Source of the DNA: Planctomyces sp. SH-PL62
Lineage (GTDB): Bacteria; Planctomycetota; Planctomycetia; Isosphaerales; Isosphaeraceae
Reading direction: 5' to 3'
Assembly (NCBI RefSeq): GCF_001610895.1
Contig: NZ_CP011273.1
Span: forward strand, 1 to 64,000
DNA: 64,000 nucleotides
Of the stretch, positions 22,761 to 32,491 are shown in pieces; position 1 is the stretch's first letter; every line of letters starts with the position of its first letter. The notes under the pieces were generated by a model that was not told where the DNA came from, made no database searches, and saw nothing but the letters and a program-made list of their open reading frames with translations. The position numbers and the translations under genes were made by a program.

Positions 22761-23480
22761 GCCGGGTGTAGGCGGCCGGCTCGAACCGGGGCGAGACCGG
22801 AGGCTTCGGGACGACCGTCGCTCTCGGCCGGGCGAGCGGCTCGACGCGGGACGCGGCGGCGCGAGGGGGTTCGGGCGTCGGGCGGCGGTCCGTGGGCTCG
22901 ACGGCGCGGGCCGGGGGGGCGTCGCGGGAGCGGCGGCGGCGGGGGCCGGCGAGGGCGTCGGCGCGGGGCGGGCTTCGACGGCGCGGGCCGCTTTGAGGCG
23001 GTCGCCGGCGGCCTGCCAGCGGGCCTCCCAGGGATTCCCCAGGTCGGGCGCCGGGGCGGCGGCCGTGGGCTCGGTCGTCGTCGGGGGCGCGGCATGCTCG
23101 GGGAAGGCTTCGGCGAGCGGCTCGCGGCCGGCGCGGCCACGAGGCTCGTCGCGCGGGGGACGCCAGTCGGGCTCGGCGAACTTGTTCCGCTTCAGGGCCA
23201 GCCGGAAGCCGCCGACCTGGAAGGCGACGTCGAACGGCAGGGGTCGCGGGCCGTCGATCGGACGGCCGTCGAGGGAGACGTCCGAGCCCCCCAACGGGGT
23301 CAGGTGCCAGGTCCTCCCGCGACGATGGAGTCGGCAGGCTTCCTCGGGGAGCGACGGGTCGGTGAGCCGAACCTCGCAGAAGGCCGCCCTGCCGATGCGC
23401 ACCGATATCCAGGGAACTTCCACGATGCGGATCGGCCCGGCGTCGTGGTCCTGAATATGGAGACAGGTGGATTCGGCCAT
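22761..23480 (-). CDS. N-terminal FHA domain and Pro-rich linker of the same protein (frameshifted)
   Basis: From ATG 23480 (MAESTCLHI) the frame encodes a forkhead-associated domain of about 95 residues (SVRIGRAAFCEVRLTD, then LTPLGGSDVSLDGRPI), a phosphothreonine-binding fold. It continues through GNPWEARWQAAGDRLKAARA into a Pro/Ala-rich linker. At the C7 run (22912-22918) the protein-like reading moves to the next frame (ARAVEPTDRRPTPEPP ... FEPAAYTRPVAPAA). Near 22740-22765 it moves again, into the frame of the downstream segment. Both hops need one missing base. Either two indels (mutation or assembly error) or a broken gene; the undamaged protein would be about 945 residues. Confidence 0.55.
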
Positions 23481-23541
23481 CGTGGAATCGACTCCTCCCT
23501 GAGCGATGTCCCGGTCGTTTCGTTGCGTCGCGTCCTCGCGA

Positions 23542-25113
23542 TCAACCGCGTTCGACGAACAGGTCCGTGCCGCCGGCGAGCCAGCGATTCCAGGTTCCAC
23601 CCAGGGCGCTGGCGGAGACGGCGACGGCGGTCAACTCGACCGTCCAGTGGACGGCGGCCAATAGACTAAGCCCCAAAGCCGCCCCGATCAACCCATGCGC
23701 CAGGAAACGATCCATCGACCCGAGCCGTTTCAGACCGCCGGGGATGCGGACCAGGCACCAGAGCGCCCCGAGCCCCAGGATCCCCAGGCCGACCACGCCC
23801 GTCTCGACCGCCCATTGCAACAGGCTGCTCATGGCGGTGTTGGAGGCCAGGTCGCGGTCCTTGAAGTACGGGTGCACCGCGCCGAAGCCTCCCAGGCCGA
23901 CCCCCGCCACGGGGAACTCGCGGAAGATCCGCGCGGCGTCGCGCCAGGTCTCGCGGTTCTCGCGCCAGTCGGGCGCCTGCCAGGGAGGCTGGACGCCGGT
24001 CAGGTCGTCCCAGCGGACCTGCAAGGCCACCCCCGAAGCCAGCGCGACGAGCAGCGAGGCGGCCAGGCCGAAGCCCAGGACGCGGGCGCCGGGCGTGAAC
24101 AGGGCCGGCAGCCCGACCATCGCCAGGCCGACCGCGAACGGCAGGCAGAACCAGGGGCCGGACGCCATCCCGACCAGCACGGCCCCCGGGATCGACAGCA
24201 GGATCAGGAGGATCGCCAGGCTCCCCTGCCCCGAGCGTCCCAGGCGGTCCGACCAGCCTTCGCGGCTCCCCCTCGGCGAGCAGAGGTGCAGGACCAGCGC
24301 CAGCGTCAGCGGCAGGGCCAGCGCGCCCAGCGCCAGGAACCCGCCGACCCCGCCGGGGAGGGTGCCGAACGTGAACGGTCGGACGACCTCCAGCTGCGCG
24401 GCCGGGGCCGAGCCCGGGGCCGTCGACGCGGGAAGCTCTCGGAGCGCCGCGACGGCCGGGGCGTCGAGCAGGTCGTTCAGGTCGGGAGCCCACCAGGGCG
24501 CTCCCGCGCCGGGGACGCAGAAGCCGTAGAGGCCGTCGGTCCGGGTGCTGATCTGCACCATCGCGAGGGTCGAATTCAGCAGGAACCCGGCGATCACCGC
24601 CCCCCAGACCAGGTACAGCCGCTGGAGCCGATCGACGGCGTGCGAGGCGCACCAGAAGATCGCCAGGCAGGCGGCCGCCAGGGCCAGCCGGCGGACGGTC
24701 GCCGCCCGGTCCAGGCTGACCGGCGTGCGGATCGTCGCCGGTTCGCCCAGCTTCGCGTTCGGGTCGTCGGCGCGGGCCAGGTCGGGGAGCACGCCCCGCG
24801 TGTAGGCCTCGCGGGCCGTGGGCGACAGCCGCGCCGCCAGGCTCGCCGGCAGGGGGACCGTCTGGGCGACGCCCAGCCCCAGGACCGCCAGGCCCAGGAG
24901 GCCGAGCGGGCTCTTGAGGATCGGCGAGCGGCCCGCGGCCAGATTCCGGACGAGCAGGAGCAGCGCCAGCCCGGTCGCGGCGACGGCCAGGGCCGGGCGC
25001 GACCACCAGGCCGTCCCCCCGAAGCCGAGGATCGCGGCCAGGACGAGGCCCGCCACCAGCCACCCGAAGGTGCGGTCGAACGTCGCCAGGAATCGCATGC
25101 GAAGGCTGTTCAC
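23542..25113 (-). CDS. O-antigen ligase / Wzy_C-like membrane protein
   Basis: 523 residues, about 11-12 hydrophobic segments with a large periplasmic loop. The segment TWRDAARIFREFPVAGVG followed by GLGGFGAVHPYF is the characteristic O-antigen-ligase-family motif ahead of the last helices. It would polymerise or ligate polysaccharide at the outer face of the inner membrane. Together with the Wzy-like gene at 14640-16079 the locus has two such proteins, perhaps polymerase and ligase. 42 bases from the kinase gene, 61 from the FHA gene. Confidence 0.85.
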   Translation of the reverse strand: MNSLRMRFLATFDRTFGWLVAGLVLAAILGFGGTAWWSRPALAVAATGLALLLLVRNLAAGRSPILKSPLGLLGLAVLGLGVAQTVPLPASLAARLSPTAREAYTRGVLPDLARADDPNAKLGEPATIRTPVSLDRAATVRRLALAAACLAIFWCASHAVDRLQRLYLVWGAVIAGFLLNSTLAMVQISTRTDGLYGFCVPGAGAPWWAPDLNDLLDAPAVAALRELPASTAPGSAPAAQLEVVRPFTFGTLPGGVGGFLALGALALPLTLALVLHLCSPRGSREGWSDRLGRSGQGSLAILLILLSIPGAVLVGMASGPWFCLPFAVGLAMVGLPALFTPGARVLGFGLAASLLVALASGVALQVRWDDLTGVQPPWQAPDWRENRETWRDAARIFREFPVAGVGLGGFGAVHPYFKDRDLASNTAMSSLLQWAVETGVVGLGILGLGALWCLVRIPGGLKRLGSMDRFLAHGLIGAALGLSLLAAVHWTVELTAVAVSASALGGTWNRWLAGGTDLFVERG

Positions 25114-25155
25114 GAAGTTGCTCCGATTCCGCCCGGGGCCCGGGTCGAGGGGTCG

Positions 25156-27327
25156 TCAGGCGTCGGCCGGGGCGCCCGCCAGGGCGTCCTCGCGGGCGGG
25201 GGCCGCCGTCGGCGAGGCCGGCAGCGCCCGGTCGCGGCGGTACGACGACGCCGCGATCGGGGCCGGGCCGTAGCCGTAGCTCGACCAGTTCTCCACCCCT
25301 TCGCTGAGCCCGTTGACGATCACCCCGGCGATCTCGACGTGCGACTGCTCCAGCACGGCCTTCGCCCGCTGCAGCGTCATCGTCGGGTGGACGCCCGCCC
25401 GGACGACCAGCACCGCCGCGTCGACCATCCGGCCCAGCACGCGGCAGTCGGCCATGCCCAGGATCGCCGGGCCGTCCAGGATCACCCGGTCGTAGTGGTG
25501 CGTCAGCGCCGCCAGGAGCTGGCGAAGCTCCAGCGTGCCCAGGATCTCGATCGGGACCCCGCTCGGGTCGCCGGTGGCGATGAAATCCAGGTTGTGCAGG
25601 TCGGTGTGCCGCAGGGTCGCCTGCCAGGGGACGGACCCCTTGAGGACGTCGACCAGGCCGAGCCCGGAGTCCTCGTCGTCGGGGTCGGCCGGGAAGGCGT
25701 CGGCGAGCGTCGGCCGGCGGAGGTCGACGTCCATCAGCAGCGTCCGCTCGCCGGCGCGGGCGCAGGCGGCGGCCAGGTTGAGCGCCGCGGTGCTCTTGCC
25801 ATCGCCCGCCTTGGCGCTGGTGACCAGCAGGCTGACGATCGGGCCGTTGCGGTCGGCCGCCCCCAGGAGGCTCGCCCGGATGTTGCGGAAGGCGTCGGCC
25901 GCCGCCGAGTCCGGGACGGCCGGGGTCCACAGGTGCCCCCCCCCTCGATGGGTCAGCGCCGTGCGCGGGATCCGCGGCACGATCCCCAGCAGCGGCAGCG
26001 ACAGGCCGTGGCTGACGTGCTCCGGCTCGCGCACCGAGTGGTCCAGGTGCTCCAGCAGGAAGACCAGGCCCAGGCCCAGGCCGATGCTGACGATCAGCCC
26101 CATCGCGATCGAGACCACGCGGTTCGGCTTGATCGGCACGGTCGGCTCCTCGATCCGCGTCAGGATCTTCACCGGCGCGGTCTGCGACTTCGCCAGGATC
26201 TCGAACGAGGCCAGGTCGTGCTCCATGTCGGCGATCCGCTTCCGCAGCGTGTCGCGATCGCTCATCAGGCCGAGGAACTTCTGGTGGTCGGGCATGGCCT
26301 TCCGCATCCGTTCCAGCAGGTCGGCCAGGCGGCTCTCGTCGGCCTCGATGTCGCGGTGCTGCGACTCGATGATCATCTCGGTCGGGTCGGCGGCCATCTT
26401 CGTCTTCTGGAACGAGGCGCCGAGCTGATCGATCTCGTCGAGCACGTCGTTCAGGTGGTTGGAGACGTTCTGGACGGCCGGGTCGGAGTTGAAGTGGCGG
26501 GCCTTGCGCTTCAGGTCCAGGAGCCGCTTGGTGAGCTGGTCCTTGGCGTCCTGGAGCTGGGCCATCTGCTGCTGCTTCATGGCGGCGACGGGGTCGCCCT
26601 GACCTTCCCTGGGGAAGAGCGGGGCGAACATCGTCTTCTGCTGGAACTCGACGACGCGCGCCTGCTTGTGGGCGATCGACTGGCCGAGGTGGGCGTACTG
26701 CTCCTCCAGGATGTTCCGGCCGCCGGGGCCGATCGTCCCCAGGCTGGCGATCTGGCCGAGCATCTGCTTCTCCAGCGCGGCCGATTCCTGCCGGAGCTTG
26801 TTCAGGGCCGACTCGGTGTGCTGGACCGTCTGGTCGACCTGATTGCGGCGGTCGCCGTCGGCGTGCTTGACCAGCTCTTCCAGCTCGGCCTCCAGCAGCC
26901 GCTTGGTCAGGGCCGGGTCGCGGCCCGTCAGCGCGACGTTGTAGGTGTTGGACTTCATGAGCTGCTTGACCGTGATGTTGCTGACGATCAGCTCCATCGC
27001 CGGGTCGTCGAGCTGGGCCAGCTCGGGGCCGAGCCGGGTGTTCGAGAGGACCTTGTCGGCCAGCCCCCGCCCCTGGAGGTCGGTGACCAGGTCGGTCGCG
27101 TAGCTCGTCTGGGTCGCCGAGTCGACCGGGCCGATGTCGCGCGAGACCAGCGTGGAGAGCGCCGCGTCGTAGTGCGGCTGCTCGATCCGGATCTGGGCCA
27201 CGGCCTGGTAGATCTTGGGCTGGCGGAGCGCCCAGATCGAGGTCAGCGTCCCCATCGGCACGGCGACGATCAGGGCCAGCCAGAACCGCCGCCGCAGCGC
27301 CCCCAGGTAATGCCCCGGCGTCTTCAC
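25156..27327 (-). CDS. Polysaccharide co-polymerase and tyrosine autokinase (Wzc-like BY-kinase)
   Basis: 723 residues. An N-terminal Wzz-type domain (first membrane helix LALIVAVPMGTLTSIW; long periplasmic coiled coil about residues 170-380; second helix IAMGLIVSIGLGLGLVFLLE) is fused to a C-terminal bacterial tyrosine kinase. The kinase has Walker A SAKAGDGKST (Lys511), Walker A' TLLMDVDLRRPT and Walker B-like VILDGPAI. A tail contains Tyr residues (SSYGYGP, SSYRRD) suited for autophosphorylation. It controls chain length and export of the polysaccharide. The start shown is GTG 27327. A better-looking start (MDDISPYRGPS at 27458, GGAG 6 bases upstream) is one frame away, so the real N-terminus may be about 45 residues longer with a frame hop near 27390-27410. 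Confidence 0.92.
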   Translation of the reverse strand: MKTPGHYLGALRRRFWLALIVAVPMGTLTSIWALRQPKIYQAVAQIRIEQPHYDAALSTLVSRDIGPVDSATQTSYATDLVTDLQGRGLADKVLSNTRLGPELAQLDDPAMELIVSNITVKQLMKSNTYNVALTGRDPALTKRLLEAELEELVKHADGDRRNQVDQTVQHTESALNKLRQESAALEKQMLGQIASLGTIGPGGRNILEEQYAHLGQSIAHKQARVVEFQQKTMFAPLFPREGQGDPVAAMKQQQMAQLQDAKDQLTKRLLDLKRKARHFNSDPAVQNVSNHLNDVLDEIDQLGASFQKTKMAADPTEMIIESQHRDIEADESRLADLLERMRKAMPDHQKFLGLMSDRDTLRKRIADMEHDLASFEILAKSQTAPVKILTRIEEPTVPIKPNRVVSIAMGLIVSIGLGLGLVFLLEHLDHSVREPEHVSHGLSLPLLGIVPRIPRTALTHRGGGHLWTPAVPDSAAADAFRNIRASLLGAADRNGPIVSLLVTSAKAGDGKSTAALNLAAACARAGERTLLMDVDLRRPTLADAFPADPDDEDSGLGLVDVLKGSVPWQATLRHTDLHNLDFIATGDPSGVPIEILGTLELRQLLAALTHHYDRVILDGPAILGMADCRVLGRMVDAAVLVVRAGVHPTMTLQRAKAVLEQSHVEIAGVIVNGLSEGVENWSSYGYGPAPIAASSYRRDRALPASPTAAPAREDALAGAPADA

Positions 27328-27561
27328 CGCGGCGAGGTCCGGGCCGTAGGGGGCGCCGGCGGCGGGAGCGTGGCGATAGGGGCTCGGCGGCGCGGCCCGC
27401 CGCGCGCGGCCGGGGCGATCGGGGCGGAGGGTCCGCGATAGGGCGAGATGTCGTCCATGATGGGCTCCGTGTCCAATCCCTGGGGTTCGTCGTCGGCGTC
27501 CGCGCCTCTTCCCGTCAGGCCCGGCTGGGCTCGATCGACCGGGGTCGGCGCGGCTCGGGCG
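27328..27561 (-). other. Spacer that probably contains the kinase's true N-terminus
   Basis: An ATG at 27458 opens MDDISPYRGPSAPIAPAARG. In the kinase's own frame, the sequence just before its GTG reads APPSPYRHAPAAGAPYGPDL, a similar S-P-Y-R, Pro/Ala-rich composition. One missing base in the CG-rich run around 27390-27410 would join them. The remaining 100 bases up to the WecA-like stop show nothing clear. Confidence 0.4.
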
Positions 27562-29268
27562 TCAGCGGCGGGCCAGCCCGGCGGCGGGCGGGACGCCCCG
27601 GATCGCCTCGGGCGGCTGGCCGGCGTCGACGGCCGGCTCCTGGAATCGCAGCCGACGGCCCAGGCCTCGGGCCATCGCGATCGGGAAGGCGGGCCGCGGC
27701 GCGGCGTCCGCGTCGACGTCGGTCGCGGCGGCTTCGATCGCCTCGGCACCCGCGGCCTCGTCGGCGGCGAAGGCCCGCAGGCGTTCGCCCAGGCTCTGCG
27801 TCAGGCGCTGGAGGTAGCGGAAGACGATGTCGGCCGCCAGGCCCCCTTCGGGCGACAGCCGCATGACGGCCGTGATCCGCAGGTCGTCGCTCACCGTTCG
27901 GAAGATCGCCCCCGGCGACGAGGAGGCCCCGTTGTCGATGGCGTCGAGCGTGTGGACGGCGTCCTCGGGCGGGAACGTCGCGTCGGCGCAGGCGACGTGG
28001 ATCCCGGCGCAGCCCAGGGCCTCGGCCGTCCGCTCCAGGATCTCGTACGCGGCCATCGGCGAGGTGCACAGCTCGACCCGCTGGATGGCCTCCCACGTCA
28101 GCTTCGCGGCCTGCCGCTCCTGGCGGCCCCGGAGCATCCGGGCCTGGAAGTCGTCCAGCAGGTTGTTCAGCTCGTCGCGACGGCTGGTCACCACCACCAG
28201 GAACGCCAGGCAGCCCGACATCCCCAGCACCAGCGCCAGGAACTCGCTCCGCAGCGAGACCCCCAGCAGCACCACCCCGCACAGGAAGCCGGAGAAGCAG
28301 TACAGCAAGAGCGCCGCCTGCCTCGGGTTGAGCCCCAGGCCGATCAGGATGTGGTGGACGTGCCGACGGTCGGCCGCGCTCATCGGCAGGTTCCGCACCC
28401 AGCGCCGGAAGATGGCCATCGCCGTGTCCGAGATCGGCAGCCCCATCGCCAGGATCGGGAACAGGATCGAGATCGCCGACGGGCCCTTCAGCGACCCTTG
28501 CACGCCGATCACCCCGATCAACAGCCCGATCAGGAGCGCCCCGCTGTCTCCCAGGAAGATGCAGGCGGGATGCCAGTTGTAGAGCAGGAACCCGGCCAGC
28601 GAGCCGGCCAGGGCCGTCGCCAGGATGGCGACCTCGACGTTCTGGTTGTGCAGGGCCACCAGGGTCAGGGTGCCGCTCACCAGCAGGCCCACACCCGACG
28701 CCAGGCCGTCCATGCCGTCGATCAGGTTCCAGACGTTCATGCAGCCCAGGAACCAGAACATGGTGATGACCAGGCTCGGCGCCGCGACGTCGAACGTCTG
28801 GCCCAGCACCGCGAGGTGCAACGCCGGGCTCCCCAGGTCCAGGTTCAGCCCCAGGGCCTCGATCCGGTCGATCCGGATGCCCCCCAGGTACAGGGCCATG
28901 ACCGCCGCGGCCTGCCCCAGCAGCTTGACCCGAGGGCCCAGCGACCGGGTGTCGTCGACGAAGCCGACGACCAGGATGATCAGGGCCGCGATGAAGATCG
29001 GCCACTCGCGGCCCAGGTCGGGCAAGTTGATGTTGATGTTCGCCGACCACGCCGAGGCGTGCGGCAGGAAGACCCCCACGGCCACGCCCAGGGCCAGGCC
29101 GAGGCCCCCCAGCCGGGGGACCGCCGTGGTGTGGATCCGCCGGAAGTTGTCCGGCTTGTCGATCGCGCCCACCCACCCCGCGATCTGCGTGACCAGGGGC
29201 GTGGCCAGCACGCACCCCATCATCGCGAACGCGAAGATCATCAGGTATCCGTTCGAGATCATCATCAT
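27562..29268 (-). CDS. Undecaprenyl-phosphate sugar-1-phosphate transferase (MraY/WecA family) with C-terminal extension
   Basis: 568 residues. The first 340 or so form the multi-helix polyprenyl-phosphate N-acetylhexosamine-1-phosphate transferase: VPRLGGLGLALG, the Asp pair in VVGFVDDTRSLG, NLIDGMDGLASG, FLGDSGALLIG and the HHILIGLGL loop. This enzyme would load the first sugar-phosphate on the lipid carrier. The remaining 220 residues form a soluble extension of GAF-like alternating pattern (AYEILERTAEALGCAGIHVA) plus an acidic tail; the domain is not firmly identified. I chose the first of three tandem ATGs (29268) with GGGGAGGG about 10 bases upstream. First gene of the locus. Confidence 0.9.
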   Translation of the reverse strand: MMMISNGYLMIFAFAMMGCVLATPLVTQIAGWVGAIDKPDNFRRIHTTAVPRLGGLGLALGVAVGVFLPHASAWSANININLPDLGREWPIFIAALIILVVGFVDDTRSLGPRVKLLGQAAAVMALYLGGIRIDRIEALGLNLDLGSPALHLAVLGQTFDVAAPSLVITMFWFLGCMNVWNLIDGMDGLASGVGLLVSGTLTLVALHNQNVEVAILATALAGSLAGFLLYNWHPACIFLGDSGALLIGLLIGVIGVQGSLKGPSAISILFPILAMGLPISDTAMAIFRRWVRNLPMSAADRRHVHHILIGLGLNPRQAALLLYCFSGFLCGVVLLGVSLRSEFLALVLGMSGCLAFLVVVTSRRDELNNLLDDFQARMLRGRQERQAAKLTWEAIQRVELCTSPMAAYEILERTAEALGCAGIHVACADATFPPEDAVHTLDAIDNGASSSPGAIFRTVSDDLRITAVMRLSPEGGLAADIVFRYLQRLTQSLGERLRAFAADEAAGAEAIEAAATDVDADAAPRPAFPIAMARGLGRRLRFQEPAVDAGQPPEAIRGVPPAAGLARR

Positions 29269-29672
29269 CAGCCCAGGCCCTCCCCGCGCCGCTTCCTTGA
29301 AGCGCCGGTCGTCGTCGTCCGGTTCGGTAGACCGATCGGAATCGGAGGCCGATCCGCGACGAGGCATCCGTCGAGGAGTCGGGAAATCGCGTCCGCCGCC
29401 AGCGAGGCGAGGGCGGCGAGCGTCGGGGGGACGGCTGAGGACCGCCCGCGAAGTCGAGGTCTTCGACCCGCGCGGCCCGTCGTGCGTCGATGGAAAGACA
29501 GGGTGTAGCCAAGCACGGTAGGTCTCGTCTTCCTTGACTCGTGCAGGTGCAATTTCCATCCCCAGGATTCCATCCCGAGTTTGGAGACTCTCGTGAGAGA
29601 GCGGAGTATCCCCGATCGATGCAACCCCGTCAAGCGTGATCGCCGGCGAAACCGGGCCCGCCGCAAGCCCCT
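29269..29672 (-). other. Leader and promoter region of the polysaccharide locus
   Basis: About 400 bases without a supported gene. It contains the candidate promoter at 29605-29633, so the transcript leader would be about 330 nt, long enough for regulatory structure. I did not recognise a known riboswitch. Confidence 0.5.
29605..29633 (-). promoter_or_regulatory. Candidate sigma70 promoter of the exopolysaccharide operon
   Basis: Minus strand TTGACG (29628-29633), exactly 17 bases, then GATACT (29605-29610): 5/6 and 4/6 matches to the consensus. An inverted repeat CTCTC-GT-GAGAG (29588-29599) lies at the expected transcription start and could be an operator. Confidence 0.5.
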
Positions 29673-29858
29673 TCAATCGACCTCTTTGGGGCGTCCTCGC
29701 GGCGTCTCGTCCTTGGGGATCGCCGTCGCGATCGTCGCCGATCCCAGCAGGATCGCCCCGGCGATCAGGAACGGCCGGTCCGACCCGCTCCCGACGGCAC
29801 CGATGAACAGCGCGGGGGCCGAAAGGAGGATGCAGAGAACGATCAAGAGGCTCTTCAT
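29673..29858 (-). CDS. Small membrane protein of unknown function
   Basis: 61 residues with two hydrophobic stretches (LLIVLCILLSAPALFIGAV and FLIAGAILLGSATIATAI) and a charged tail (DETPRGRPKEVD). The composition is protein-like and the ATG start is clear, but no family is recognised. It lies 43 bases after the methyltransferase-like gene's 5' neighbour region on the same strand and just upstream of the polysaccharide promoter. Confidence 0.5.
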   Translation of the reverse strand: MKSLLIVLCILLSAPALFIGAVGSGSDRPFLIAGAILLGSATIATAIPKDETPRGRPKEVD

Positions 29859-29901
29859 GACGGCGATCTCCTCATCTCGATGCGAGGCCGCTCGACCGCC
29901 G

Positions 29902-30672
29902 TCACAGGATCGGCGGCAGCAGCCACCAGGTGCGGCGACGATACTCCGCCCAGCCCGGATGGCGCGACAGCCGGGCCTCCTTCACGGTCATGTTGACCGC
30001 GAACACCCCGACCCAGACGCAGGCCAGCACCACGAACGGCAGCCAGTGCCAGACCATCATCGCGAAGCTGCCGTAGATCATCATCTCGCCGAGGTAGTTC
30101 GGGTGCCGGATATGGCGAAACATCCCGTCGGTGATGAGGCCGGGCTTCAGCCGGAGCGTGAAAAACTTCTGGGCGTCGGCCGCGATCATGATCGCCGTGC
30201 CGACCAGGCAGAGGCTGATGCAGAGGCTGAACCAGGCGTGGTCCGGCAGCGGGTAGGTCGGCCGCGACGCGCCCGAGATCAGCAGCCAGCCGAACGACCA
30301 GTACCAGGCCAGCACGCCGAAGAAGACGAACAGGCCGCCGCCGATCGTGATCCGACGCCGCCAGGCCGGGTCGGGGAAGGCCAGGTCCTTGATGAGCCAG
30401 GCCAGGCCGTAGCCGCCGTGCATCGCCAGGTAGATCCAGGCGGCGGGGCTGGTATTCTGATACCAGGCCATGAGGAGGCCGAGGAACGGGAACGTCCCCC
30501 CCTTCTGGAAGTTGATCACCCAGGCGAACCTCCAGGGCCGAGGCCCGCCCCCCAGGTCGCACGCCAGGTGGTCGGCGATCCGGTGCAGGGTCGCCGCCCA
30601 GGCGGGCGCGGGCGCGGAAGCGGCGGCGGGCTGGAACGTCGGCGTCGGCGTCGGGGCGGAACTCGTCGGCAT
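29902..30672 (-). CDS. Membrane methyltransferase of the ICMT/PEMT-like family
   Basis: 256 residues with five or six membrane segments. The C-terminal part shows the signature of isoprenylcysteine/phospholipid methyltransferase-type integral membrane enzymes: GMFRHIRHPNYLGEMMIYG, followed by a helix and an E-x-x-L segment (VKEARLSRHPGWAEYRRRT) that closes the SAM pocket. The N-terminal 25 residues are Pro/Ala/Thr-rich. The substrate is unknown; small lipophilic thiols, lipids or steroid-like compounds are all possible. Start ATG 30672 (MPTSSAP). Confidence 0.8.
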   Translation of the reverse strand: MPTSSAPTPTPTFQPAAASAPAPAWAATLHRIADHLACDLGGGPRPWRFAWVINFQKGGTFPFLGLLMAWYQNTSPAAWIYLAMHGGYGLAWLIKDLAFPDPAWRRRITIGGGLFVFFGVLAWYWSFGWLLISGASRPTYPLPDHAWFSLCISLCLVGTAIMIAADAQKFFTLRLKPGLITDGMFRHIRHPNYLGEMMIYGSFAMMVWHWLPFVVLACVWVGVFAVNMTVKEARLSRHPGWAEYRRRTWWLLPPIL

Positions 30673-30799
30673 GTCGTCCTCCGGCTCGGTCGTCGGATTG
30701 TAGGGCTCGACGGCCGAGGCCGTCCACCGCGGCGCGTCGTTTGCCCTTCGGTTTCGCACCCCGACCCGCCCCGATCCGAGAGACGATGGAGGAATCGAC

Positions 30800-31294
30800 G
30801 TGTCCACCGAGCCGAAGCGCCGCGAGCTGAAGTTCTCGAGCCTGGACGAGGCCGTCCGCGACGCCGAGTCGCTCCGCGAGCGGGGGTACACCCGCCTCGG
30901 CCGGTGGGGCCTGGCCCAGGCCTGCGGCCACCTGGCCGACTGGATCACGTTCCCGATGGACGGATTCCCCGCGCCTCCGACCCTCCTGCGGCCGTTCCTG
31001 TTCGTGGCGAGGCACACCGTCGGCCCGCTCGCGGCGCGTCGGGTGCTCGCGAAGGGCGAGATGCCGGCCGGCGCCCCGACCATGAAGGAGACCGTCCCCG
31101 ATCCGGGCGGCGACGAGGCCCAGGCGATCGATCGGCTGCGTCGGGCCGTCGAGCGTTTCGAAGCCTCCACCGGCCCGTACCAGCCCTCCCACCTGTTCGG
31201 CCGCCTGGACCGCGACGAATGGATGCGCCTCCAGCTCATCCACTGCGCCCACCACCTCGGCTTCCTCCGTCCCGACGAGAAGCCCCGCGATTGA
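30800..31294 (+). CDS. DUF1569 family protein (DinB-like fold)
   Basis: 164 residues. GTG start at 30800 with GGAGGA 6 bases upstream (30788-30793). The sequence LGRWGLAQACGHLADWITF and the C-terminal LIHCAHHLGFLRP carry conserved His residues of DUF1569/DinB-type four-helix proteins, which usually bind a metal. Molecular role not known. Divergent from the methyltransferase gene with 127 bases between. Confidence 0.8.
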   Translation: MSTEPKRRELKFSSLDEAVRDAESLRERGYTRLGRWGLAQACGHLADWITFPMDGFPAPPTLLRPFLFVARHTVGPLAARRVLAKGEMPAGAPTMKETVPDPGGDEAQAIDRLRRAVERFEASTGPYQPSHLFGRLDRDEWMRLQLIHCAHHLGFLRPDEKPRD

Positions 31295-31450
31295 TCGAGG
31301 CCCGGCCGAACCGGGCCATCTCGTGGAAGACGGCCGGATCGGCGAGGCGCGCGTTGCCTCGTCCCGTACGATAGGGAGTCGTACCCCGGCGCGTCGAGCG
31401 GCTCCCCGCCGTCGGAGCCGGGCCGATTCACGAAAGAGGACAAGCACGCG

Positions 31451-32491
<1,041 letters not shown>

